From NCBI GenBank assembly GCA_011109175.1, contig RDEW01000028.1:801500-822005 (forward strand): 20,506 bases of DNA, in the 5' to 3' direction. This stretch comes from Dicyema japonicum. Taxonomy: Eukaryota; Dicyemida; Rhombozoa; Dicyemidae. The first letter of the stretch is position 1; each line of letters starts with the position of its first letter. Under the pieces are notes generated by a model, which made no database searches, had not been told where the DNA came from, and saw only the letters and a list, made by a program, of their open reading frames with translations. Positions 11,110 to 19,719 of this stretch are shown here, piece after piece. Made by a program: the position numbers and the translations under genes.

Positions 11110-14100
11110 AATTGTTTTTTATACGCTATTTAATTAAGATTTTCACTCTCTGTTAGATCTCTCCTCCTTTTAGGGAGAATTTGCTACTAGTTCCTCACTC
11201 TCCTCGGTCTCTATCTCTCCTCCGGACAAAGTTGTTATATGTCCCATAGCTTCAATTGAAGTGTCCCAACAGCATGCCAGTTCCACAAGTTGGTCGTTAG
11301 CAGAGATGTATTCTTCACCAGATACCTTCATCTCATGCTTGTGTTCAATTAACATACTTTCGAGAGTTCTTTTCAGTACAACGGATTGGATGTAAGTTCT
11401 CGTTGCTTTTTCAATGGTTATTTTATCCATGTAATTTTTAAAGCATTTCGAGACAACTCCATCCCACGTCAAAACCACCGGAATAGTTTTCACCTGTGCT
11501 TCATAGAGTATCGAAAGTTCATTTGCCAGTAGATCATACTTGTGGACTTTCTCGATTTCGACTTGTTTGAGGCGGTCTTGTGATGTAATGCCCACCTCGA
11601 TTAAAGTTATTTCGTGCTTCATTTTGTCGTAGACAAAAATATCAGGTTTGTTGTATTGAACTTTTGTTTCTGTCATAATTGACATATCAACTCGGATTTC
11701 AACATTCTGCGTCGATATTATAGACTGAACCGAGTGAGCCTTTATCTTTCTTTCCATTTTTAATACCATAGACTCGACACAAATGTAGATGGATACACCT
11801 TACAACTTCGTTGTGTCTTCGAAGATAGTCACTGTTTAACATTTTACCACACTGGGTGGCCAAATGGTCGACAGTTTTCCTGTTTTTTTTGCAGTGATTG
11901 CATAAAGACCCCATGGATGCGAAAAATAAATTCCTGTCCTGCAAGAGACAATACAATGCCTCACTCCGCGGCCGTTGTTTCCCTGAGATAACCACTCGGA
12001 GGACATGGCTAGGTCAACATTTTGTTCTTCCATACATTTGAAAAATACCGAATGTAGCACTTTACAATTGATGTTTTTAAGCAAATATTTTCTTTGAGCA
12101 TCTTTGATAAGCTCAACATCCATATTCTCCATGTCGAGAATTGCATACTTGGAGGCGAGAAATCCTGCAATTGTAGCTAAGTGCCATTTATTTGATTTTA
12201 TCACTCGCAGGATTCCCGACCTCCGTAAGCATACTGTCGACTGTCTTTCTAAACTTTTCAGGAACTGGAGGAGCATCAGTTCACTCTTGAAAGAAACCGA
12301 AGCAAGTCCCCTCCCCAAAGACTTCCGGTTTAGATATAACCTCTCTTTATTTGCAGGTTTGAGATGCAGTCTGAGAGTCGTTAGGAGTTGTCGTATTTGA
12401 AGGTCAATACAATCAAATTCATGAGGCTCAATATTGATAAGTCCAATGTAATAGTTGTATAAGGAAATGGCATATTCATTTATAGCATGGAACAAGTTGA
12501 CCGAATTTAGCTTTGTGCTTGAAAGCATGGTTATCCTTTTTTAACATTCTCAAGGATGGAATCCATAACTTTACTCTTGAGGACATTACTTCCTTCATCC
12601 TCAAATACACCCAAATAACGATATCCTTTGACTCCTTCCAACGTCTCACAACAAGATAACGATTTAACATTAGACGCTGACTTTTCTGAATTCATCTCCA
12701 AACCAACAACTTTGAAGAATCCATCAACAGCTTCCATCATTTTAATTAATACATGTTCTTTAAGGGCGAATATCTTTAGATCGTCAATGAAGAACAAATG
12801 ATTCGTACAGTAAGACAGCATATTTGGGTCCTCCTGATTAATCTGGATTTTTGGAAACATGGAATTAAGGATCCTGCTCAGCGGGTCCATTACCATAACA
12901 AATAGTTGTGGGGATAATGAGTCTCCCTGTAGAATTCCCCGGCCCAGCTTTACAGAACCGATTCTTCTTCCGTCAATATGGAGCTTCACAGTCCACATTT
13001 GTACAATACTTTTCACAAAGTTTACAATCCAAACAGGTATCCCCGAACAATCCATCACATGAAATAAAAATTCATGGTCAACAGAATCAAATGCCTTCTT
13101 GACATCAACCCATGCAGAGTATAGCCCATTTCCATACTCTTTATTTAGGCACTGGTTAATAAGGGCCTGCTCTTTAGCACCCTGACACTGTCTCCTCGTA
13201 CCAAGTTGATTGTCAGAAATTAAGCCAAATGCATCCACGAACTCGGACAATTTGCCATTAACACACTTGGTAACTAACTTATAAAGTGTCGGCATGCATG
13301 TTATAGGGCGTAAATCTTTCGGTGTCTCACAATCATTTTTTTTAGGGATTAGGTATGTTATCCCAGTATAAAACCAGCTTTCTGGAATGTAGTCCCCATT
13401 GATTATTCTGTTGATTTCAACACATAGGAATCCGTGTAGGGATTCCAATCTTTTTACGAAGAAATTATATATTCCGTCGCATCCAGATGCCTTCCAGTCA
13501 GGGAGATATTTAATAATCTCCATTATGTAACTGTCTGTGACATCTGGACACATGTCTTCGCCGCCAGTTGTTCTTTTACTAACAATGTCCGGCGACACGG
13601 ATATATCGTGCTTTTTGCTCCAGACTTTTTCCCAAAACGACATACACTCCTCATCATCAAAAGCATATGACGTCACTTCATTGCTCCCTGCTAAATTTCT
13701 GTAAAATCTTCTCCTGTTTAGTTCGAAGCAAACATTATCTTTACGGAAGTCCTTCCTTGAGTTATACATAGATATTTGTTTTTTCTTAATTCTGATCAGA
13801 TCATGCAGCAAAGATTCAATCCTTGTAAGCTCTCCTTTTTTGGACTTTTTATATCCGTAACGACATAGAACATCCATCACATTTTGTTTTTCACTTCGAG
13901 GCATAGCTTGCCTTATGTAACAATTTACAAGTTCCAGTTCTGCAGATAATTTTGAAATCTTCGCCTCGGTATCGCCCAGCCATGTGGTCTGTGGCTTAAC
14001 TTTTTTAGTTAAAGCTGAATAGGCACACTGGGCAGCATACAAAATATCACAAATAACATTGATATCTTGAGGAGGATCGTCTTTTGTGATATAATATATC

Positions 14101-14710
14101 GCAGAATTTAATCCGAATAAAATATCAGCTTTAACATACTTCATTGGAATTTTTTGGGTAGGCTTGCGAGCCTCCCTCGGTATTGATTTAATTTCGCTAA
14201 TTTGGAAATTAAGCTCTTCTAAGCACTTTCTGAAATTGGAAATTTCTACTTGCTTCCTTATGGGGCTTTGCTTCCTTTTACCTCCTTCATTAATGTTTCC
14301 ATCTATTGGATTGAGTCTGGCCATATTTTTCAGTCCGCTAAGGCTCGTACTCTTCGAAAATTTTGTGTTGAACTTTTCAAGGATGAGATTCCAGCCACCT
14401 CTAGGTATTCTCCCCAATCTTTGTTTTGTGGCATAAACAATCTGTGACACCCATTTAGTCTCGGAGACACAATTGACATCTTCAATAATGGCGGAGAGGG
14501 AGTGAAGGTTAGTTGGGGTAGCACGACTTCCAACTGTAGGATCACTGTTAATACTAGTCCTTGTGACGTTATCCAGCCCCAGAGACAACATTCCTGCATC
14601 CACTATACTGTTTTTATTATTTGATTCTGCAGGAAGGCCCATGGGATTCGATTTCTTCTTATCGATAAAAACGGACATGCACAACACCACAACAACAATT
14701 TTTTTTTTTT
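11110..14710 (-). mobile_element. R4/Dong-like non-LTR retrotransposon, near complete
   Basis: About 3.6 kb, coding on the minus strand and flanked by a 28-29 nt direct repeat. It holds a single long coding region (reverse transcriptase, then a CCHC knuckle, then a restriction-like endonuclease) with a 3' untranslated tail of roughly 60 nt and no poly(A) tail. A 14-base A run (minus sense) sits at the 5' junction. The length and domain order agree with R4/Dong-type elements, which use a sequence-influenced endonuclease and prime reverse transcription on the nicked target. Similarity of the two flanking copies suggests a fairly recent insertion. It lies just upstream of the calcium channel gene in the same orientation. 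Confidence 0.8.
11170..14678 (-). CDS. reverse transcriptase / restriction-like endonuclease polyprotein (R4/Dong clade), with frame breaks
   Basis: The polyprotein copies element RNA into DNA at a nicked chromosomal target. I start it at the ATG at 14678 because an upstream in-frame ATG (14777) lies outside the flanking repeat. The palm motifs are clear: VDVKKAFDSVDHEF (motif A), GRGILQGDSLSPQLF (motif B), and FFIDDLKIFA in place of the usual YADD (motif C). The thumb region follows with STKLNSVNLFHAINEYA and RKSLGRGLASV, typical of R4. After a CNHC...H....C zinc knuckle near 11900, the endonuclease reads NKPDIFVYD then LIEVGIT, the 'PD-x(12-14)-E-V' core, with HKYDLLANEL beyond. The single protein is broken by three one-base shifts at 12537-12542 (A6), 11981-11983 (G3) and 11757-11761 (A5). 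Each can be closed by one base in the run, so the copy may be intact in reality. Confidence 0.88.
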
Positions 14711-14712
14711 TT
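14699..14712 (-). repeat. A14 homopolymer at the 5' junction of the R4-like element
   Basis: Fourteen T on the plus strand (A on the coding strand) sit exactly where the element meets its duplicated target, overlapping the first two bases of the repeat. It may be untemplated or slipped sequence made when the 5' end was joined. Confidence 0.6.
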
Positions 14713-14738
14713 ATCTGTCTCTTATAATATATTGTTAT
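14711..14738. repeat. direct repeat at 5' side of the R4-like element (target-site duplication)
   Basis: Partner of 11081-11109. The two share TTATCTGTCTCTT, then ATAATATATT, then TTAT, interrupted only by one T-run length difference and one A/G change. Confidence 0.75.
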
Positions 14739-15220
14739 CTTTACACTTTTCATATTATTGTTTAAACATTTACACAAGATTACTGAAAGGTAAGCTCTCT
14801 TGAGGATTCCAAAATATTTTCTTACAATATTTTCGCCTATTAATGACTAGAAACTATTTTAGAAAGTAAGATGGCCCAGTAATGTAGCTCTAGCGAATGG
14901 ATACAAGAATGAAATCTCAAAATGAATATTTGTCCCAAAAAAAGTTTCAACCAATTTATAAAGCCTAAGTTATTCGATTATCTGATAGTATTTCAGATAT
15001 TTTATAGTGTTTAAGTATATTTTGAGTTTTTTCTATTCTTTGCATTCGAATAGGACTTAGTGGATTTTGTTCTAAAAGAATTAAAATGACGTATTCTAGT
15101 TCAAAAAGCAATATTAGACACCGTGTGACTTCTAAAAAACTATTATTTGATTGGACTCCTCATATTACAGAGAATGAATAGGAAAATTAATCAATCAATA
15201 AGAATACACTATTTATTCTT
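14739..15220. other. AT-rich stretch with no recognisable feature
   Basis: No frame over about 40 codons with family resemblance was found on either strand, and no RNA structure or repeat stands out. It is taken as intergenic sequence into which the neighbouring elements inserted. Confidence 0.4.
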
Positions 15221-15660
15221 TTAATGTGTCTTCGTTAGGGGCTGAGGCCTTCTAGCTGAAGAGTTTGCTATGGATGTTGGACGAGTCCTTCTGTCACGAC
15301 ACAGTTGTATAAAGGGAATCCTCCACTTTCCAGATCCGTTGAAACTTTGCGTTATGTTGTCCACCAAGTCCGTTGGAACTTTCAATTGGATTTGGAAACG
15401 TTCAGAGGGCACCTAGTGCCCATCAAAAAAGGACCGCTAGAACTCTGAACCCGGGGACATCGTCGTCCCAGGACAATGTACTTTGCGCAGGATCGAACCT
15501 TCCCGGAGGATCTCCGTCGCTTGCGAAGTGCATCGGGATCGCGGGATTATAATTAATTGGTTTTACCGTGGTCTTTTGGTCTAATAAATGTCTCTGTTTT
15601 ATTGCATTGTTCAAGATTTCTTTCAATTTTGTTTATAATAGGCATTGATTCACCGTCTAA
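15221..15660 (-). other. GC-richer segment of unknown nature, with two open minus-strand frames
   Basis: Base composition rises sharply against the AT-rich surroundings, especially 15230-15550. The minus strand has open frames at 15423-15626 (67 codons, with ASDGDPPGRFDP) and 15221-15412 (63 codons, with RFQIQLKVPTDLVDNI). I recognise neither. They could be the degraded C-terminus of the adjoining Tigger relic or a separate insertion. A GGTTCGATCC match to a pol III B box on the minus strand (near 15511) lacks a convincing A box. Confidence 0.3.
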
Positions 15661-15825
15661 GGTTTTTCCCTGATAAAAATAATTTTTTAATCAGCAATAC
15701 ATCTCTAGCCTCATTATAAGTCACTTCAAGACTGATTTAAACTCAATCTGATTTGAATTATTTTGAAAAGAATTTTCAACTGGCACTAAAGATTCATAAA
15801 CTTATTGTCTATAATCTTCCATTAA

Positions 15826-16230
15826 AATATCATTTTTATTATATCCCTATCTAGAAATTCTTTTTCAGTCATATGATCTGCAATTCGATAGTCCCTAACA
15901 AATGGATCTATTGAATCCATTCTAAATTCTTTTTAAGACAACTTGTTCGATAGAATTTCCCTTCCAATTTGAATGTAAAAAAAATTTTGGATTATAACTT
16001 GACTAACTTCATTCCACGTTAAATGTGCATAAATAAGCGCATCTTTTACAGTCAAACTTTTATAAGTATCAAAGGTTTTGATTCCGATTCTATTTTATCC
16101 CAAATATTCTACGACTCATTCAAAAAGGGGGATTTAAAACTTTTAATTACACCTTGATCTAAAGGCTCTAATCTATAATTAGAGTTTAAGGGTGAAAACA
16201 TAATTTCGATGCTTTTTAACTGCACTGTCA
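15826..16230 (-). pseudogene. Tigger/pogo-type (CENP-B/DDE) transposase relic
   Basis: On the minus strand the end of a pogo/Tigger transposase core can be read. EIMFSPLNSNYRLEPLDQGV then IKSFK (16130-16215) matches the family block 'hxFLPPNTTSxLQPLDQGVIxxFK', which carries the third acidic catalytic region. Downstream, KSLTVKDALIYAHLTWNEVS and QVIIQNFF (about 15985-16070) matches 'hTlxDAhxxxxxAWxxVsxxTIxNCW'. After that DPFVRDYRIADHMTEKEF continues with lower similarity. Frames change between 15960 and 16120, and a stop (TGA/TAG) follows SPFLNES. The N-terminal HTH and CENP-B domains are missing, so this is a truncated DNA transposon copy. Confidence 0.7.
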
Positions 16231-16661
16231 CTTTCTCAGGTTGAGTGGGTACTCAGGCCGTATATGAACACTGCCAAGAAACGACTCTTTCTTAGTCAAT
16301 AAACTTGCTTTTTATATGAAATAATTTCTTTCTTTTTTTCTATTTAAATATGCAGAAAAAACATGGAAGCGTTCCTATGGAGAAAAGCCTGACTAAGAAT
16401 CCCAGGATACACACGAATCTGGATTGTAGATACGCTCCTCGACAAAAAAATGATTCAAAATCAAATTTTCCTTTTTCTTTGAAAATTTGATAAATATAAT
16501 AATTTCGAAAAAAAATTCAAGTCAATTTTGCAATTACGAACTTCAAATTTACAAGTAAAAACTTCACATTGCAACCGCAAAATTCAAACTGACAAGTACA
16601 AACTTCAAATTGCATTTTTTTTTAAGCACAAATTGTCAATTATTCAAAAAAAGGAAATCAA
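16231..16661. other. non-coding stretch with a short imperfect direct repeat
   Basis: No coding potential was recognised. The notable content is a 23-nt direct repeat near its right end and several A or T homopolymers, including T9 before 16623. The left part, 16231-16450, shows no family resemblance in any frame. Confidence 0.4.
16551..16614. repeat. 23-nt imperfect direct repeat (2 copies)
   Basis: Copies at 16551-16573 and 16592-16614 share ACAAGTA-AAACTTCA-ATTGCA with two mismatches in 23 bases, 41 nt start to start. Related CTTCAAATT words precede them near 16540. Confidence 0.6.
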
Positions 16662-17604
16662 TTAATTCAGATTAGTCGCCGAGCGGATGGACAGGCAATT
16701 TCCACGTAATATCGCGAGCGAAATCCGTTGGAAAAGCCAGCTCGTTTCGCGACTGTCGTGACTCCTCGAGATGATTAAACCAATCTCTGAGAGGAGTTTG
16801 ATGGCTTTTTGGCCAATTACCCCACTGGTTTCGAAAGCCAGGGGGACGAAGAGACAAGTGTCTGCCAAGGAAGCATACTTCGCGATTTTCTTGGTTTCAG
16901 CAAGACCGGAGGCAGACCCAGGCGACAGGCAGAGTCCATGAGCGATGATGGCGAAAACGAGTCGACACAGGTCACATCCCACACGAGAGCAAGTCCCATC
17001 TTGAACGAAGAATANAATCAAGGTCAAGTGAGCACCACGTACGGCAGGCAGAGGAGTATTCCGAGAGCTCGTTAAGTTCGAGAGAAGGAGGAAGAACTGA
17101 GCAAACGGAATTTCTGGAAGCCGACGTGGAAGAAAGATAGCACGGCAGGGCCAGGTCCCCACCAGAGCGGATTCCGATCTTCCCGAAACGTGTAGGTAAA
17201 CTAGCACGGGTAAAACCATCACGAGTGATCCTCGAATTGAGGTGGAATGTTAACGATTGGCGGACAAGATTGTCAATTCTGGATAATGAATCTGCGGCAG
17301 CGAAACACGGGGAAGAACGGAGAATGTAGGTCAGTCTGGGGACGAAAAGAAAGTTCTTCACTAGAAAAACGCAAGATGAGCCCACGGATCCGATCAGTAA
17401 GTAGTTTAATTTCGTCCCATTTAAACGATAAAACTTTTTCTATACCATCGGCGGAAATTGGAAAGCCCAAGATAACTAAATCGCTGGTGTGCGTAAACCT
17501 TAACCCAACGATCAGGCTGCTGAGAGAGGAGAATGTGTTGCAGAGAGGGCAAACAAGAATGGGCCCAGTAGGTCACCCTGCTGAATGCCGCATTCAGACA
17601 TGAT
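16662..17604 (-). mobile_element. defective retroelement: RT motif B to WDVT-type C-terminus, internally deleted
   Basis: This is a fragment of a reverse-transcriptase family whose C-terminus carries an endonuclease-like 'RPDG...WDVTxVDT' block. It opens at 17604 with SECGIQQGDLLGPFLF, the palm motif B. It continues through LGFPISADGIEKVLSF, then FVPRLTYILRSSPCF and ASLPTRFGKIGIRSGGDLAL, the thumb with its L-P-x-x-x-G-x-x-G-I-R-S signature. It then jumps at about 17000 into LVWDVTCVDSFSPSSL and KKIAKYASLADTCLFVPLAF, ending RETSWLFQRISLAI. The zinc-knuckle and RPDG portion usually between thumb and WDVT is absent, so an internal deletion is inferred, close to an unresolved base (N at 17014). 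The catalytic YADD region is also missing. At least two frame changes occur. Confidence 0.7.
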
Positions 17605-18285
17605 AATCTGCACCGGGAAACGTCTTGATAGCAGTTAGGGAACTCTTCCATCGGTTACTACATAAAATATAGTCAATCTGATTTCTGGTTTTTTCCGTCA
17701 GGAGAAGTCCATGTATATAATCTTCTCTTATGCTGTTGAAACCAAGTATTTGCAATTCGGAACTGATTTTCTTCGCAGAACTGAAGTTACCAACTTTTGC
17801 ATTGAAATCGCCCATTATGTAAATTACGGCATTCTTTGGCGTATTACGGAAAGCATCCTGGAGCTCACCATAGAAAGCATTAATTTGATATTCGGTTGCC
17901 GCAGTAGTGTGACAATAAACTTGAATAAATGTAAGATTCAGTGGTTTCCCATGAACGTAAATAAGAATAATACGATCGCTAATAATTGTATGACTTTCAA
18001 TGGAATGGGAAATTTTGTTTGAAGTAATGAAAGCAACACCATTCCTTTTCAAGCACTCATTGCCAGAATAGTAGATCTTGAAATCATCAGACTGGAAACA
18101 ACCATTATCTTTCCAGTGGACTTGACTAGCAGGTCAATATTTAAGCGACGCATTTCAGATTTAACAATATCCAGTTTACCGGTAAGTCCTCTTACATTCC
18201 ACGTTGCAATATTAAGATCATCAGTGATACGAACATTGCAGGAGGATTCGTGAACAATTTGAAAAAAGAATTTTCTTGGCAACAA
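17605..18285 (-). mobile_element. APE-type LINE endonuclease domain (fragment)
   Basis: The minus strand encodes an apurinic/apyrimidinic-like endonuclease of the kind LINEs use to nick target DNA. DLNIATWNVRGLTGKLDIV near 18200 gives the N-terminal 'W-N-V-R-G' motif. After a one-base shift near 18130 come VHWKDNGCFQSDDF and KRNGVAFITSNK. Then IQVYCHTTAATE and YIMGDFNAKVGNF (the GDFNAK catalytic motif) follow, and finally NQIDYILCSNRWKSSL with TFPGAD. The expected closing 'GSDHHLL' catalytic histidine motif is missing, because the sequence switches to an unrelated reverse transcriptase just after GAD. The fold up to that point looks well conserved. The usual LINE palm that should follow is not in the window. 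Confidence 0.82.
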
Positions 18286-18886
18286 GATGATAAGGGGTAG
18301 GGTGCCAGGTCTTTCCCCATATTAGATTAATCAGATAGAGACCAAAAAAATAAGAATGAATGAAATCGATGAAATGAAATAAACACAAAAAATACACCAC
18401 TAGAAAGCGTGCGAATTAAAAGAATTGAGGCAAACGGGGAAAAAAGAAAACAGCTTGAACCAGTAGCGCTTGAAGCCAGCGCCTGGTCGATCAAGGATTT
18501 GGCCACAGTAGGCCTGGCCGATTTTGGAATCCTGGCGGATACGCTTTGAGAAGGAATTGGGTGCCCCTGGGAATTGGGGATAAGCGTTTGGGTAAACCAA
18601 GGGGATTTCCAGCATTGGATAATGGCCGTGCTGGCCCTGGAGAGCCCGACGTAGGATAGGTGGAAGTACAAGAAGAGAACGAGCGGCCCATCCTGTGGTA
18701 ATTGGATGATTTACAAGAGGAATAAGTTGTCATGTGAGAATAAAAGAATGATAAAAACAAAAAAAAGGATCGATTAATAGAATGATAACAACAACAACCA
18801 AACAAAGCAGCGTGCCAAACATAAATAATTAAACTGGCACCACATCAGTCAACTAAAATAGACATTTTATTATATAAACTGTATAA
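18286..18886. other. stretch without a recognised gene, containing a GC-rich block
   Basis: 18460-18690 is clearly richer in G and C than the flanks. On the minus strand it gives proline- and serine-rich peptides (for example SGSPGPARPLSNAG) with no family match. Its position before the APE endonuclease suggests 5' untranslated or ORF1-like sequence of that LINE. The flanks, 18286-18450 and 18700-18886, are AT-rich and featureless apart from the poly(A) signal of the next gene. Confidence 0.35.
18866..18871 (-). promoter_or_regulatory. polyadenylation signal AATAAA of the DMAC2-like gene
   Basis: Minus-strand AATAAA begins 16 nt after the stop codon of the DMAC2-like gene, a plausible distance in a genome with such short non-coding parts. 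Confidence 0.55.
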
Positions 18887-19659
18887 TTATTTAAAATTAT
18901 TATCCAACAACTTAGGTGGAGGACTGAATAGACCATCAATGAAACAGTCCGGCAACTTCTCCTCCAACAACAGTCCAATCAAGTCCCCATTCTCCACTCC
19001 AGTCATATTGAATACATTCAATCTTTTCAAATTCCTCAACCGTACAAAAAACAACAAAAAACTTAAAGCAATGAAGCATAGCAAGGCCTCTCTCACTGAC
19101 CGAAGAGCAGCCACTCAAGTCCAAGTAGCGAAGGGAGTGACTAAAACTCCTCAACCTGGCCACCACAAAGTCATCCACGTTGACACATTCACTTAAATTA
19201 ATATAATTTAAATTTTCACATTTATCTTTAAATTAATTATAAAATATATAACCAATATAATCCAAAATATCATAAAAAAATAAAGTCCCCGAGGCATTGA
19301 TCGCCTCCACTCGAAGACCAGGCACAAAACCGTGGGGAGAGAATCTACCGCGGTGACCCACCTGGGAGGTCCTTTAAGCGGCAAACCGGTCTTGATCGTG
19401 GAACTTGACTGCCCCTTTGTATGAGATGATTATGTTGGCTGAGGCTATTTCATCCCCCCAGACCAGTTTTTTGTCGCATTTTTTCTAGTTTTGTCGTGTG
19501 GTGGCCTTACTTGAATCGTTGTCGATATTTGTCCATTAAATTGAGGGACAGCATCTCCATTAGTGTTTCTGTGTTTGATATATTCCATAAATATTTTAAA
19601 TGTTGTTTTATCTTGCGTTCTGGTTTGTAAAACAGTTTATTTGCAAAGTTTTTCAACAT
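18887..19659 (-). CDS. DMAC2: DMAC2 (ATP5SL)-like leucine-rich repeat protein, complex I assembly factor
   Basis: DMAC2 is a mitochondrial matrix LRR protein needed to build the distal membrane arm of complex I. Four exons join by introns 19485-19510 (26 nt), 19226-19252 (27 nt) and 19035-19062 (28 nt). The ATG at 19659 starts MLKNFANKLFYKPERK, a basic, amphipathic presequence-like N-terminus. KGAVKFHDQDRF fits the family 'GGAVKFxGxxxW' block, and RVEAINASGT fits its 'VEAIDASD' signature. The LRR part follows with NLNYINLSECVNVDDF, SLRYLDLSGCSSVSERGLAM and NLKRLNVFNMTGV, closing with LLLEEKLPDCFIDG before a TAA at 18887-18889. The total is about 205 residues, near the family norm. Two one-base breaks (A-run at 19479-19484, and 19373-19377) are needed to keep frame. 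The close paralogue ATP5S/DMAC2L is a less likely reading, because 'SERGLAxLH' and 'EExLPxC' favour DMAC2. Confidence 0.8.
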
Positions 19660-19719
19660 TATTAAAACACCCACAAAGAACCTTTTTAAATTTTATTTAA
19701 TTTAAATTTTAAAAATATA

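Noticed and set aside
14715-14726. Twelve bases CTGTCTCTTATA equal the start of the Tn5/Nextera mosaic end
   Set aside because: The next bases (ATATATT) do not continue the adapter, and a near copy with one extra T at 11085 fits a target-site duplication better than library contamination.
14679-14777. N-terminal extension of the reverse transcriptase to the ATG at 14777
   Set aside because: These codons lie in the target duplication, the A14 run and flanking DNA, outside the element.
15500-15530. GGTTCGATCC on the minus strand suggested a tRNA or SINE
   Set aside because: No T-arm stem, anticodon arm or acceptor stem can be folded around it and no good A box lies upstream.
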